From JAAYBF01 sp963716445 (GTDB lineage Bacteria > Actinomycetota > Thermoleophilia > Solirubrobacterales > Thermoleophilaceae): a stretch of 64,000 nt of DNA. Shown here in pieces: positions 26,379 to 35,785 of the stretch. The translations under genes were made by a program, and so were the position numbers. The notes beneath the pieces were generated by a model. The model made no database searches. It was given only the letters and a program-made list of their open reading frames with translations, and was not told the origin of the DNA. The first letter of the stretch is position 1; every line of letters begins with the position of its first letter. The stretch is taken from assembly GCA_963716445.1 (NCBI GenBank), contig OY970313.1, positions 2,108,001-2,172,000 on the forward strand. The letters are read 5' to 3'.

Positions 26379-27754
26379 GCGGTACGACGATCCTCGAGGT
26401 GGAGCTGTCCGGCTTCGGCGAGGAGCGGTTCACGGGCCGGAGCATCGATAGGCCGCAAGCCTCCACGACCGTCGCCGGCGAGACGCTCGAGATCGCCGGG
26501 TGGATCGTCGGGAAGGACCGGCGCGCGGCGTTCGTGGAGATCCGCGACGGCGACCGACTGCTCCGATCGGCTCCCGTGGAGCTTCCACGACCCAGCGTCG
26601 AGCAGGCGTTCCCAGACAACCCAGACGCCGCCCGAAGCGGTTTCAGGACGACGCTCGGCATGCTCGGCCTGCCGAATGAGTTCGAGTTGCTCGTGGGAGT
26701 CTCGTTCGAGGGCGGCGGACGTGTGCCCTTGGCGTCGATCAGAGGCCGGCGAGACGGTGTCGAGACCGGCTACGAGCCGCGGTTCGCACCGGTGATGCTC
26801 ACGGCGCTCGGCCGATCGGGAACGACACTGGCCATGCACTCGCTCGCAGCCGCCCCCGAGATAGTGGTCGACGGCGGCTATCCATACGAGCGCGGGTTCG
26901 GTCGCTACTGGATGCACGCGGCGAAGGTGCTCTCGGATCCCGCCGATCCGGGCTCACCCGCGGTCAAGGACTTCCAGCGCGACCTCACCCAGCTTCCCAC
27001 CAACCCCTTCACCAAGGGGACGATCGACCCCGAGGCCGTCGCCTGGGTCGTCGCCGAGCAGCCTCGGTTGATCGGCGAGCTCGCGCAGCGGGCGATCGAC
27101 GGCTACTACGGCAGCGTGGCGCACGGCGCCGACAAGGACTCGGCGACCCACTTCGCCGAGAAGTTCCCGCCCACCGAGGCCCAGCCCGTTGCCACCGAGC
27201 TGTACGGCGCGACGCGCGAGATCTTCCTCGTGCGCGACTTCCGGGACGTCCTCTGCTCGATCCGAGCGTTCAACGAGCAGCGTGGCTTTCAGGGATTTGG
27301 ACGTGCGGAGTCCAGCGACGAGCTCGACTACGTCAAGCGGCTGAGCGGCTCGGCGACGCGACTCGCCGAGAGCTGGCGGCGGCGTGAGGGGCATGCGCTG
27401 CTGGTGCGCTACGAGGACCTGGTCCGCGATCCGAACGACACGCTCGCGCGCGTAGGCGAGTACCTCGGCCTACCCGCGTCGTCGATCCACACGATGGTCG
27501 AGGCGACCGCGGACCGCTCGGACCGCCTGAGCACGCACCGAACGACCGCCAGCTCCGCGGCTTCGATCGGGCGCTGGCGCACCGACTTGCCTTCCGAGCT
27601 CATCGAGGCCTGCGAGCAGGCGCTCGGGTCGTCGCTTGCCGTCTTCGGGTACGAGCAGCCTTCCGCTGGCACCTCGGGCGAATCTATGCGACATTCTCCA
27701 GATGCCAGCCCGGGAGGCGCTGTTGGTCAGGCCAACTCCTGCCGAAGAACATGA
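26375..27754 (+). CDS. PAPS-dependent sulfotransferase with N-terminal module A
   Basis: 459 residues; ATGA overlap with the gene before. Residues about 5-128 are module A (IAGWIVG, Trp43; RPSVEQAFPD, 72-81; SGF, 88-90; SIRGRR). Residues about 138-435 are a sulfotransferase domain. The 5'-phosphosulfate loop is LGRSGTTL (145-152), and the 3'-phosphate site is VRDFRDVLCS with Arg287 and Ser295 at the standard spacing. LLVRYEDLVRDP and a C-terminal SIGRWRTDL segment also match. It should transfer sulfate from PAPS to a hydroxyl of the glycan; cysC in this window makes the donor. The tail after 435 is disordered. Confidence 0.87.
   Translation: MSGTTILEVELSGFGEERFTGRSIDRPQASTTVAGETLEIAGWIVGKDRRAAFVEIRDGDRLLRSAPVELPRPSVEQAFPDNPDAARSGFRTTLGMLGLPNEFELLVGVSFEGGGRVPLASIRGRRDGVETGYEPRFAPVMLTALGRSGTTLAMHSLAAAPEIVVDGGYPYERGFGRYWMHAAKVLSDPADPGSPAVKDFQRDLTQLPTNPFTKGTIDPEAVAWVVAEQPRLIGELAQRAIDGYYGSVAHGADKDSATHFAEKFPPTEAQPVATELYGATREIFLVRDFRDVLCSIRAFNEQRGFQGFGRAESSDELDYVKRLSGSATRLAESWRRREGHALLVRYEDLVRDPNDTLARVGEYLGLPASSIHTMVEATADRSDRLSTHRTTASSAASIGRWRTDLPSELIEACEQALGSSLAVFGYEQPSAGTSGESMRHSPDASPGGAVGQANSCRRT
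26387..26758 (+). other. Module A, copy 1 (N-terminus of sulfotransferase)
   Basis: A ~120-residue unit with GW, RPxVxxxFPD, GF and a closing GRR. It is in the same residue register as the copies at 30982 and 37364. The alternating hydrophobic pattern suggests a beta-sandwich. Confidence 0.7.
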
Positions 27755-27770
27755 CGGTAGGCACACGCAC

Positions 27771-29099
27771 ATGACCAAGCCGAAGGTTCTCTACGTCTCG
27801 CACAACCATCCGACGATCCGGCCGGGGGGGGCCGAGGCATACGCATACGAGCTTTACCGCGCCGTTCGGGACGGCGACGAGTTCGAGCCGATCTTCCTGG
27901 CTCGCACCGGCCCGCCGGTGTCGACTACGAGCCGCTATCACGAGGGCACGCTGTTGACGGGAGTCAACGACGATCCCAATCAGTACTTCTTCTACACCGA
28001 CACTCTGGAGTACGACTGGCTGTTCGGAACGGCCCGCGGCAAGGGTGCGCTGATCAAGTACCTGCGTGAGTTCCTGCTGGCCCAGCAACCGGACATCGTC
28101 CACTTCCAGCACACGCTCTTCTTCGGCTACGACATGATCCGCGAGGTCCGCCGGACGCTCGGCGACGTGCCGATCCTCTACACGCTGCATGAGTTCCTGC
28201 CGATCTGCAACCGCAACGGCCAGCTCGTCAGGACGACGACCGAGAAGCCCTGCATGGAGGAGTCGCCGCGGCGCTGTCACGAGTGCTTCCCGGAGGTCAG
28301 CCCGCAGACCTTCTTCATGCGCAAGCGGTTCATCCAGTCGCATCTGTCACTCGTCGACCGCTTCCTGGCGCCGAGCCACTTCCTGCGCGACCGCTACGTC
28401 GATTGGGGCCTCCCGGCCGAGAAGATCGTGTTCGAGGACTATGGCCGGCTCCCCGTCCCGCCCGCTCCGATTTCGAACCGGCGCAAGCGCAACCGGCTCG
28501 CGTTCTTCGGCCAGCTCAGCTACTTCAAGGGCGTCAACGTCCTGCTGAAGGCGATGAAGCGACTGCAGGACGACGGAGTCGACGTCCACCTGACGGTGCA
28601 TGGCGCGAACCTCGAGCTTCAGCCCCAGGACTTCCGCGACGAGTTCGACGAGCTCTTGGAGGCGACAGAGGCGACGGTCACCTTCGAAGGGGAGTTCAAC
28701 CACGACGATCTTCCCTCGCTGATGGCGGATGCGGACTGGATCGTCGTTCCCTCGGTGTGGTGGGAGAACTCGCCGCTGGTCATCCAAGAGGCCTTCCAGC
28801 ACCGGCGCCCGATCATCGCCAGCGACATCGGCGGCATGGCCGAGAAGGTGCACGACGGCGTCTCGGGACTGCACTTCAAGGCGGCCGACCCGGCGAGCCT
28901 GGCCGAGACGATCGCTCGCGCGGTGTCGTCCTCGAGCGTCTGGAACGACCTTCAGCGCAAGATCCGACCCGTCTACGCGATGGACGAGCACGTCGAGTCG
29001 ATCAGCGGCCACTACCACCAGTTGATGGCGCAGCGCCCTCCAGAGGAGCTCGTGACGCCGCCGGCCCCGGCAACGCCGATCGAGCTTGGCCATGGCTAG
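27771..29099 (+). CDS. GT4-type glycosyltransferase (GT-B fold)
   Basis: 442 residues from ATG 27771, 16 nt after the sulfotransferase stop. The N-terminal nucleotide-fold entry is KVLYVSHNHPTIRPGGAEAYAYEL. The C-terminal half has LAFFGQLSYFKGVNVLLKAMKRL and the EX7E-type donor site region NSPLVIQEAFQHRRPIIASDIGGMAEKV. A Cys-containing loop (KPCMEESPRRCHECF) is present, as in many GT4 proteins. It transfers a sugar from a nucleotide donor; the sugar cannot be told from sequence. A longer open frame upstream is not used because it overlaps the sulfotransferase. Confidence 0.9.
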   Translation: MTKPKVLYVSHNHPTIRPGGAEAYAYELYRAVRDGDEFEPIFLARTGPPVSTTSRYHEGTLLTGVNDDPNQYFFYTDTLEYDWLFGTARGKGALIKYLREFLLAQQPDIVHFQHTLFFGYDMIREVRRTLGDVPILYTLHEFLPICNRNGQLVRTTTEKPCMEESPRRCHECFPEVSPQTFFMRKRFIQSHLSLVDRFLAPSHFLRDRYVDWGLPAEKIVFEDYGRLPVPPAPISNRRKRNRLAFFGQLSYFKGVNVLLKAMKRLQDDGVDVHLTVHGANLELQPQDFRDEFDELLEATEATVTFEGEFNHDDLPSLMADADWIVVPSVWWENSPLVIQEAFQHRRPIIASDIGGMAEKVHDGVSGLHFKAADPASLAETIARAVSSSSVWNDLQRKIRPVYAMDEHVESISGHYHQLMAQRPPEELVTPPAPATPIELGHG

Positions 29100-30963
29100 C
29101 GCTCGCAGCCAAACCGCGGTCGTCCGCCGGTCCGACGACGAGGCCGGCTCCAACAGCTCGGAGGAGCCCGTCCTGCGTCCGCTGGCATCGATGCTCGCCG
29201 CCGACGTCTTGGCAGTGCACGTCGACGTTCCAGCCACGGAGGAGCTCGACGTCGATCTGGCCGTCGAGGGCACACCGGTGGCTCTGGAGCAGCGAACCAT
29301 GTCGCACGCCCGGCCCTCGAGCGACACGACCGGCCGCCTCACCGTGGCGAGGCTCAGCGACGGCCCGATCGGAGGCGACGCGACGTTGACCGTGCGCGGC
29401 GCCGGATGCGAGCTCGTCCTCGGCCCCGCCCCGCTGATGAAGCTCTGCGTCGACCTGCGCAGCCTGATGCGGGAACGGCTGGCCGCCCTGACGACCGCGG
29501 AGCGTGCCGGCGTCCTGGAGCTGCTGGTCGAAGTTGCAGGGAGCGGAAGCGCCGTCGACCCGCTCGGCATGAGCACGAGCATGGCACTGGCCAGGCAGGG
29601 GCTGCGAGAGGCGCTGCCGACGTGCGTCGTGGATCGCGACGAGCCGCACGGGCTTCACCTCGATGCCGTCCTCGGCCTCTCCGATCGCTCCTTCTATGTC
29701 CGCGGGTGGACGCTCGACGCGCAGGCGCCGCTGACACGCCTGACCGTCGTCTCGCCGGAGGGGGCACGCGCCGAGCTGCTGCCGGGAGCGCACCGCGTCC
29801 CGCGACCCGACGTCGACTCCTTCTACGAGCCCCAAAGCGACTGCAGCACCGACGACATCGGCTTCATCGCGCATGTGGAGCTTCCCGCGCCGAGCCGTTT
29901 GAGCGACGGCTGGGTGCTCGAGATGGAGAACGCGCTCGAGGTCGCCCACGAGGTGAGAGGCCCCATCGTCAGCGCCGACCCGCTGCTCGCCCGCGCCGCG
30001 ATCCTCGCCGACCTCTACAAGGAGCGACGCTGGGACACGCCTCTGATGGATCACGTCGAACCGGCGGTGAGGTCGATCCAAGACCAGATCGACGAGCGAA
30101 CCGAGATCGAGGAGGTCGTGCAGTTCGGAGAGCCGCCGACCGACCCCGACGCGTCGATCGTCGTGCCGCTCTACGGCCGCATCGACTTCCTCGAGCAGCA
30201 GATCGCCCAGTTCGTGCACGATCCGGAGATCCGGGAGTCCGACCTGATCTACGTGCTCGACTCGCCGGAGCTGACGTCCGCGCTGCTCGACTCCGCCGCG
30301 CAGCTCTTCGAGCTCTACGACGTGCCGTTTCGCGTCGCGATCCTCTCGCACAACGGCGGCTACTCGATTGCCAACAACCGCGGCGCCTCGCTGGCCAGAG
30401 GGCGGCTGCTGCTGCTGCTGAACTCCGACGTCCTTCCCGACCGGCCGGGCTGGCTGTCCCGGATGGCGGCCTTCTACGACGCTCAGGACGGGATCGGTGC
30501 TGTCGGGCCGAAGCTGCTCTTCGAGGACGACACGCTCCAGCACGCGGGCATCTGCTTCCAACAGCCGCCAGGGTCCGGCGCCTGGGAGAACCAGCACTTC
30601 TTCAAGGGCCTGCACCGTGACCTGCCAGCCGCGAACGTGGCGCGCCCCGTTCCGGCGGTCACGGGTGCCTGCCTGCTGACCGAGCGCTCGCTCTTCGAGG
30701 AGCTCGGCGGGCTGTCCGGCGGCTTCGTGCAGGGCGACTACGAGGACACCGACCTGTGCCTTCGGCTTCGCCAGATCGGTCGTGAGACCTGGTACTTCCC
30801 AGGTGTCGAGCTCTACCACCTGGAGGGACAGTCCTACGCCCTCGAGGCTCGTCACGCCACCTCCCGCTACAACGTATGGCTCCACACCCGGATCTGGAAG
30901 GACGAGATCGAGGGCGTGATGGAGCAGTACGACGCCCCACCAAGTCCGACCCACGTACGCTGA
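29092..30963 (+). CDS. GT2 glycosyltransferase with N-terminal accessory region
   Basis: 623 residues from ATG 29092, overlapping the previous gene by 8 nt. Residues 1 to about 180 are of unknown fold. Residues about 180-300 hold a divergent module A (FYVRGWTLD, RPDVDSFYE, GFIAHVEL). The GT2 domain covers about 355-600: ASIVVPLYGRIDFLEQQ, HNGGYSIANNRGASLARG, metal site NSD (LLNSDVLPDRPGWL), DTLQHAGICFQ, VTGACLLTERSLF and YEDTDLCLRLRQIG. The first Asp of the usual DXD is Asn. Sugar unknown. A 6-nt gap leads to the second sulfotransferase. Confidence 0.85.
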   Translation: MASARSQTAVVRRSDDEAGSNSSEEPVLRPLASMLAADVLAVHVDVPATEELDVDLAVEGTPVALEQRTMSHARPSSDTTGRLTVARLSDGPIGGDATLTVRGAGCELVLGPAPLMKLCVDLRSLMRERLAALTTAERAGVLELLVEVAGSGSAVDPLGMSTSMALARQGLREALPTCVVDRDEPHGLHLDAVLGLSDRSFYVRGWTLDAQAPLTRLTVVSPEGARAELLPGAHRVPRPDVDSFYEPQSDCSTDDIGFIAHVELPAPSRLSDGWVLEMENALEVAHEVRGPIVSADPLLARAAILADLYKERRWDTPLMDHVEPAVRSIQDQIDERTEIEEVVQFGEPPTDPDASIVVPLYGRIDFLEQQIAQFVHDPEIRESDLIYVLDSPELTSALLDSAAQLFELYDVPFRVAILSHNGGYSIANNRGASLARGRLLLLLNSDVLPDRPGWLSRMAAFYDAQDGIGAVGPKLLFEDDTLQHAGICFQQPPGSGAWENQHFFKGLHRDLPAANVARPVPAVTGACLLTERSLFEELGGLSGGFVQGDYEDTDLCLRLRQIGRETWYFPGVELYHLEGQSYALEARHATSRYNVWLHTRIWKDEIEGVMEQYDAPPSPTHVR

Positions 30964-30969
30964 GCCACC

Positions 30970-32283
30970 ATGGACCTGGTGACCGTCAACGCGGTCGAGC
31001 TTCGCGAGCCTTCGCTCGATCACCTCTACGGTGGGCATCTCGAGGCGCCGACGGCGGGCTCGGGCTCGAGCTCTCGGACGGTGCACTTCGAGGGCTGGCT
31101 GCTCGGAAAGACGGGCAACGCCGAGGCGGTCGAGATTCTCCACGACGGGCAGCCCGTCCTGCGCCTGCCGATCGTCGAGGAGCGTCCGGACATCGCCGCC
31201 GCCTTTCCCGACGTCCCGGGGGCGCAGCGAAGCGGTTTCACCGGAACGCTGGGAGGGCTCAGGCTGCGTTCCGAGTTCGAGCTGCTCTTGCGGGCGGTGC
31301 TGGACAATGGCGTCAAGGTGCCGATCGGCACTCTCCGAGGACGTCGCGCGCCCCTCCAACCGATGGGCTCACCGACGCCGCGGCCGCTGATCCTGACGAC
31401 GCTCGGCCGGACCGGCTCCACATGGTGCGTGTGGCTGCTGCAGTCGCATCCCGAGATCGTCGCTCACAGCCCGTTCCAAAACGACGCGCGCGTCGGGAGC
31501 TACTGGATGTCGGTGCTCCAGACGCTGTCGGACCCGACCAGCTACATGCGCCAGCTCTACGCGAGCGACGCGAACGGACTGGAGTGGTGGGTCGGCCAGG
31601 ACGCCATGCCGACGTCGCGGATCGGCGACCCTGCGTTGGCCGACTGGCTCGGGACTGGCCGAGTTGACGAGCTTGCCGTCATGTGCCGCGACCGGATCGC
31701 CTCCTTCTACGACCTCGTCGCGTCCAACGAGAGCAAGCGGGCCGCGTTCTTCGTCGAGAAGCACCAGCCCCGTCAGGTCTCGACGGACCTGCTGCGGGAG
31801 GTCTACCCAGATGCCATCGAGGTTGTCCTCGTGCGCGACCTCCGCGACATGTTCTGCTCCATCCTCGCCTTCAATCGGAAGCGCGGCTACACCGCCTTCG
31901 GTCGCGACTCGGTCGAGAACGACGAGCAGTACGTGGAAAAGGTTCAACGCTCGGGCAAGTCGCTGCTCAAGCATCTGAGGGACGGCCGCGACGCCTATCT
32001 ACTGCGCTACGAGGATCTGGTTCTCACACCCGAAGCGACCTTGGAGCGGCTGCTCGACCGCATCGGCTTCGACGGCTCCGTCGCCCCGGACGTCGTGGAG
32101 CGGGCCTCCAACCCGGTCGCGGGCATGGAGCATCACATGACAGCCCCCAACGCGATTGCCTCGATCGGTCGCTGGCAGCGGGACTTGAAGCCAGAGCTCG
32201 TCGAGCGCTGTGAGGAGCTGCTCGCACCGGTCGTCGCGGAGTTCGGGTATCCGCCGGCCGGCTACGAGGCTTCGGCCTCGTAG
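30970..32283 (+). CDS. Second PAPS-dependent sulfotransferase with N-terminal module A
   Basis: 437 residues. The layout is the same as in the protein at 26375: module A at about 5-128 (GW 42-43, RPDIAAAFPD 72-81, SGF 88-90, LRGRR to 126) in the same register. The sulfotransferase domain follows, with 5' loop LGRTGSTW (145-152), 3' site VRDLRDMFCS (Arg289, Ser297), YLLRYEDLVLTP and SIGRWQRDL. The pair looks like an old duplication that diverged in the acceptor region (residues about 165-265), so each may sulfate a different position. Confidence 0.87.
   Translation: MDLVTVNAVELREPSLDHLYGGHLEAPTAGSGSSSRTVHFEGWLLGKTGNAEAVEILHDGQPVLRLPIVEERPDIAAAFPDVPGAQRSGFTGTLGGLRLRSEFELLLRAVLDNGVKVPIGTLRGRRAPLQPMGSPTPRPLILTTLGRTGSTWCVWLLQSHPEIVAHSPFQNDARVGSYWMSVLQTLSDPTSYMRQLYASDANGLEWWVGQDAMPTSRIGDPALADWLGTGRVDELAVMCRDRIASFYDLVASNESKRAAFFVEKHQPRQVSTDLLREVYPDAIEVVLVRDLRDMFCSILAFNRKRGYTAFGRDSVENDEQYVEKVQRSGKSLLKHLRDGRDAYLLRYEDLVLTPEATLERLLDRIGFDGSVAPDVVERASNPVAGMEHHMTAPNAIASIGRWQRDLKPELVERCEELLAPVVAEFGYPPAGYEASAS
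30982..31353 (+). other. Module A, copy 2 (N-terminus of second sulfotransferase)
   Basis: Same register as copy 1, with GW at 42-43, RPDI at 72 and GF at 89-90 of the protein. Confidence 0.7.
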
Positions 32284-32285
32284 CC

Positions 32286-33434
32286 ATGCGCGACGTCGTC
32301 GTCCTCGCCGGCTCGATCGCTCAACGCCCCCGCCGCGGAGGACACGCGTGGGTCTTCCTCCAGTACCTGCTCGGGTTCAGGCGACTCGGCTACGACGTCC
32401 TCTTCCTCGATCGGCTCTCACCGGCGATGTTGGGCTCGACCGACGACTGGCCGCCCCGACGCGAGAGCGAATGCGTGAAGTGGCTCATCGACGTGATGCG
32501 CGCCCACGGACTTGAGGACTCGTTCTCACTGCTGCTCGCAGACGACTACGGGCACACCGTGGGCGTGGGGCGCGAGCAGGTGGCGGAGCGCCTGCGCGAG
32601 TCGGCCTTCCTCCTGGACGTGATGGGCTTCCTTGGTGACGAGGAGCTGCTTGCCGCGGCTTCCCGACGCGTCTTTCTCGACATCGACCCGGGCTTCCCGC
32701 AGATGTGGCGCGAGCTTGGCCTGCATGACGCTCTCAGCGACCATGACGCCTACGCGACCGTCGGACTGCGCGTCGGCAAGGAGGACAGCGTCGTGCCGAC
32801 GTGCGGGATCGACTGGGTCACCACCCCGCAGCCGGTGGTGCTCGAGGAATGGTCGCCGCAGATGGGAGGTAGCGCCTACACGAGCGTGGCGAGCTGGCGC
32901 GGGCCGTTCGAGCCGGTCGAGTACCACGGGGAGAGGTACGGTCTGCGCGCCCATCAGATGCGACGGTTCGTGAGCCTGCCGGCCACGACCGGCCTCGAGC
33001 TCGAGCTGGCGATCGACATCGACGCGGGCGACGCGGACGATGCGGCGCTGCTGCGTGAGGGCGGTTGGCGGTTGACGGATCCGGGTGAGGTGGCGGGAAC
33101 CACGACGACCTATCGCGATTACATTCGACGATCGAGAGGCGAGATCGGGGTGGCAAAGGACATGTACGTGCGCTCGCGTGGGGGCTGGCTCAGCGATCGG
33201 AGCCTCTGCTACCTGGCGACCGGCAAGCCCGTCCTGGCTCAAGCGACCGGCTTCGAGCGCGAGGTGGAGACCGGCGACGGGCTGCTCAGCTTCGAGACGC
33301 CGGAGCAGGCGGCCGATGGCCTCGAGCAGATCGAGCGGCGCTACGAGCACCACTGCCGGGCCGCACGCGAGCTGGCGCTCGAGCGATTCGACTCAGACCG
33401 CGTGCTGAGCCGGTTGGCCGAGGCGGTCGCATGA
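32286..33434 (+). CDS. Family-C GT-B-like glycosyltransferase
   Basis: 382 residues from ATG 32286, 2 nt after the previous stop. It aligns over its full length with the N-terminal part of the 21480 protein and with the proteins at 38658 and 41017. Shared motifs are VFLQYLLGFRRLGYDVLF, RVFLDIDPGFPQMW, ASWRGPFEPVEYHGERYG and WLSDRSLCYLATGKPVLAQATGF followed by GDGLLSF. The last motif looks like the donor-binding half of a GT-B enzyme. The family is not one I can name, and activity is inferred from fold-like motifs and context. Confidence 0.72.
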   Translation: MRDVVVLAGSIAQRPRRGGHAWVFLQYLLGFRRLGYDVLFLDRLSPAMLGSTDDWPPRRESECVKWLIDVMRAHGLEDSFSLLLADDYGHTVGVGREQVAERLRESAFLLDVMGFLGDEELLAAASRRVFLDIDPGFPQMWRELGLHDALSDHDAYATVGLRVGKEDSVVPTCGIDWVTTPQPVVLEEWSPQMGGSAYTSVASWRGPFEPVEYHGERYGLRAHQMRRFVSLPATTGLELELAIDIDAGDADDAALLREGGWRLTDPGEVAGTTTTYRDYIRRSRGEIGVAKDMYVRSRGGWLSDRSLCYLATGKPVLAQATGFEREVETGDGLLSFETPEQAADGLEQIERRYEHHCRAARELALERFDSDRVLSRLAEAVA

Positions 33435-34405
33435 GGCGGCTCAACTGGGGCTGCGGAACCGAGCCCGAGCCGGGCTGGATCAACTCCGACATCAAGGACG
33501 GCCCCGGCATCGATCTCAGCTGCGACGCGCGCGAGGGGCTGCCGCTCGACGAGGGGAGCATCGACTACGCCGTCAGCGTCCACGCCCTGCCCGAGCTCGC
33601 CTATCCCGACATCGTGCCCGTCCTGAAGGAGCTGCGGCGAGTGTTGAAGCCGGGCGGGACGCTGCGACTGTGCCTGCCTGACCTGCGGCGGGGCATCCGC
33701 GCCTACGAGGCGGGCGACGCCGACTACTTCAAGATCGGCGACGAGGTCGAGAGCCTGGGCGGGCGCTTCATAGTTCACATGCTCTGGTACGGCTACTCGC
33801 GAACGCTCTTCACGCCCGACTTCGCCGAGGAGCTGCTGCGCAAGGCCGGCTTCGAGGAGGTCGTAGAGTGCTCGTCCAAGGTCACGGCAAGCCGCTTCCC
33901 GGAGATCGTGGAGCTGGACAATCGCGAAGACGAGAGCCTCTTCGTCGAGGGCACGAAGCCAAGGCCGATATACACTCCCGAGATGCCACGAAAAGAACGG
34001 ATCAAGGTGGTCGGCGTGTCCGTCGCGGAGGCCGACAAGACGGTTCTTCGCGCCTCCAACGTCGACCTTCCGAAGCCCGGCTCGCAGGTCGACTCGACTG
34101 CTCTGCGGATCGTCGGATGGGCCGTCGGGCGTGAGGCGCCGGCCCAGTCCGTGGAGGTCGTCAAAGGCGGCGAGGTGGTGGCTGCCGGTGCGCTCGACAT
34201 CGAGCGCCCGGGTGTGGCAAGGACCTTCGAGCAGGTTGCAGGCGCCGACAAGGCCGGCTTTCAACTCGCCGTCCGCGGAGCCGGCAAGGGCAGACACGAG
34301 CTGAAGATCCAAGCGGTGCTTGCAAACGGCCTGAAGGCGCCGATCGGCACCATCGAGGTCGAGGTGCGCGGGACCGGACTGCTCGACCGACTTCGAGATC
34401 GCTGA
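33431..34405 (+). CDS. SAM methyltransferase with C-terminal module A
   Basis: 324 residues; ATGA overlap with the previous gene. Residues 1 to about 175 are a small class I methyltransferase: LNWGCGTEPEPGWINSDI, the acidic SIDYAVSVHALPEL strand, LRRVLKPGGTLRLCLPDL and FTPDFAEELLRKAGF. Residues about 188-315 are module A (IVGWAVG, Trp230; RPGVARTFE; AGF; VLANGLKAPIGTIEV). Here the module sits at the C-terminus, the opposite end from the sulfotransferases. It probably O-methylates a sugar of the same glycan. Confidence 0.83.
   Translation: MRRLNWGCGTEPEPGWINSDIKDGPGIDLSCDAREGLPLDEGSIDYAVSVHALPELAYPDIVPVLKELRRVLKPGGTLRLCLPDLRRGIRAYEAGDADYFKIGDEVESLGGRFIVHMLWYGYSRTLFTPDFAEELLRKAGFEEVVECSSKVTASRFPEIVELDNREDESLFVEGTKPRPIYTPEMPRKERIKVVGVSVAEADKTVLRASNVDLPKPGSQVDSTALRIVGWAVGREAPAQSVEVVKGGEVVAAGALDIERPGVARTFEQVAGADKAGFQLAVRGAGKGRHELKIQAVLANGLKAPIGTIEVEVRGTGLLDRLRDR
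33992..34375 (+). other. Module A, copy 3 (C-terminus of methyltransferase)
   Basis: Carries IVGWAVG, RPGV, AGF and ANGxKxPIGTI. It shows that the module is not bound to one end of the protein. Confidence 0.68.
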
Positions 34406-34438
34406 ACCGGGGCGCCGCCCCAAAGCCCGGGAGGGACC

Positions 34439-35785
34439 GTGAGCGAGCAGGGAGGGATGCCGCTTCGCCCAGTCGAGGTTCTCGACGTAGTCGAGCAGCC
34501 CGGTGACGCCAGGGTTCGCGCTGCGCACCTCGATGGTCCATCGCCGGGGTCGCTGGTAGATGCGGCCATGGTGCGACTGACCGGCTGGATAGTGCCGGCG
34601 TCGGACCCGCTGGTCGCCGTCGAGCTGCTGTCGGGTGATCGCCTGATCGGCCGCGCGGAGACCGGTATCCACCGGCCCGGGGTCGCCGAGAGGTTCGAAG
34701 ACCCGCTCGGCGCGGCGGCCGGCTTCCAGGCAACGCTGAACCTTGCCGCGCTCGGCGCGGGCCTCGACGCCGATCTCGCCGTCAGGGCGGTGCTCGCCAA
34801 TGGAGCGAGACCCCCTCTGGCGTCGGTCCGCCTGCGTCGGAGGAAGCCGGCCAGCAACGGCCATCGCGGGCTCGTCTCGGTGGTGATCCCCTGCTTCAAC
34901 CAGGCGCACTACCTCGAGGAGGCGATCGAGAGCGTGCTCGCCCAGACACACCCCGAGCTGGAGCTCACCGTCGTCGATGACGGCTCCGACGACAACACCT
35001 GCGAGGTCGCGGCACGCTATCCGGGCGTCCACTGCGTGCGTCAGGGCCATCGCGGCGTCGCCGCCGCTCGCAACCTCGGCCTAGCGCGGTCGAGCGGCGC
35101 CTTCGTGGCGTTCCTCGACGCCGACGACCGTTTGCTCTCGCACGCGCTCGAGGTTGGTGTGAAGACGCTCGCCGAGCATCCCGACGCTGCGTTCGCCGCC
35201 GGGGCGCCGCGCGACATCGCCGCGGACGGAGCGACGATCCGCGAGGGGGGCCAGCCGGTCATCGCGAAGGATCACTACCTGAACCTGCTCAAGGAATGCT
35301 TCATCTGGTCGGGCTCGTCCTTGGTCTACAGGCGCTCCGCGCTCGACGCTGCGGGAGGCTTCAGCGAGCAGCTCGAGGCAGCCGACGACTACGACCTCTA
35401 TCTGAAGCTGGCACGCCGATACCCCGTCGTCTGCCACGAGACGATCGTCACCGAGTACCGCCGCCACGGCTCGAACGCCACACGCAATCCCGCGCTGGTG
35501 CTGACCTCGCAGTTGCAGGTACTGGACAATCAGCGCCCGCAGCTGCGCAACCGTCGCGAGCGGCGCGCGCGCCGAGTAGGCATACGCAGGACACGGGCCA
35601 AGCAGGGACAAGCGCTGGCGGATCGTGCATCGGCGGCGTGGCGCAGCGGGGAGTGGCGACTGGCCTGGCAGGCGACTCGCACGCTCGCCCGCACATACCC
35701 GCTCGGACTGCTGCGCCTGGGCCGACGCGCACCGAGCACGGACGAAATCGGGTTTGAGCCGCGGGAGCGGGACGTCGTGGGATGA
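34439..35785 (+). CDS. GT2 glycosyltransferase with N-terminal module A
   Basis: 448 residues from GTG 34439 with GGGAGGGA just upstream. Residues about 10-135 are module A (LTGWIVP, Trp50; RPGVAERFED; AGF; VLANGARPPLASVRLRR). The GT2 domain runs from about 144: VSVVIPCFNQAHYLEEAIESV, VVDDGSDDNT, AAARNLGLARSSG, DXD in FLDADDRL, then GGFSEQLEAADDYDLYLKLARR. The basic C-terminal helix is about 80 residues. The architecture matches the 37352 protein, and the two look like duplicates split by one gene. The 33-nt gap upstream is one of the larger gaps in the cluster. Confidence 0.87.
   Translation: MSEQGGMPLRPVEVLDVVEQPGDARVRAAHLDGPSPGSLVDAAMVRLTGWIVPASDPLVAVELLSGDRLIGRAETGIHRPGVAERFEDPLGAAAGFQATLNLAALGAGLDADLAVRAVLANGARPPLASVRLRRRKPASNGHRGLVSVVIPCFNQAHYLEEAIESVLAQTHPELELTVVDDGSDDNTCEVAARYPGVHCVRQGHRGVAAARNLGLARSSGAFVAFLDADDRLLSHALEVGVKTLAEHPDAAFAAGAPRDIAADGATIREGGQPVIAKDHYLNLLKECFIWSGSSLVYRRSALDAAGGFSEQLEAADDYDLYLKLARRYPVVCHETIVTEYRRHGSNATRNPALVLTSQLQVLDNQRPQLRNRRERRARRVGIRRTRAKQGQALADRASAAWRSGEWRLAWQATRTLARTYPLGLLRLGRRAPSTDEIGFEPRERDVVG
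34466..34843 (+). other. Module A, copy 4 (N-terminus of GT2)
   Basis: Shifted by seven residues from copies 1, 2 and 6 but with the same order of motifs. Confidence 0.65.
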
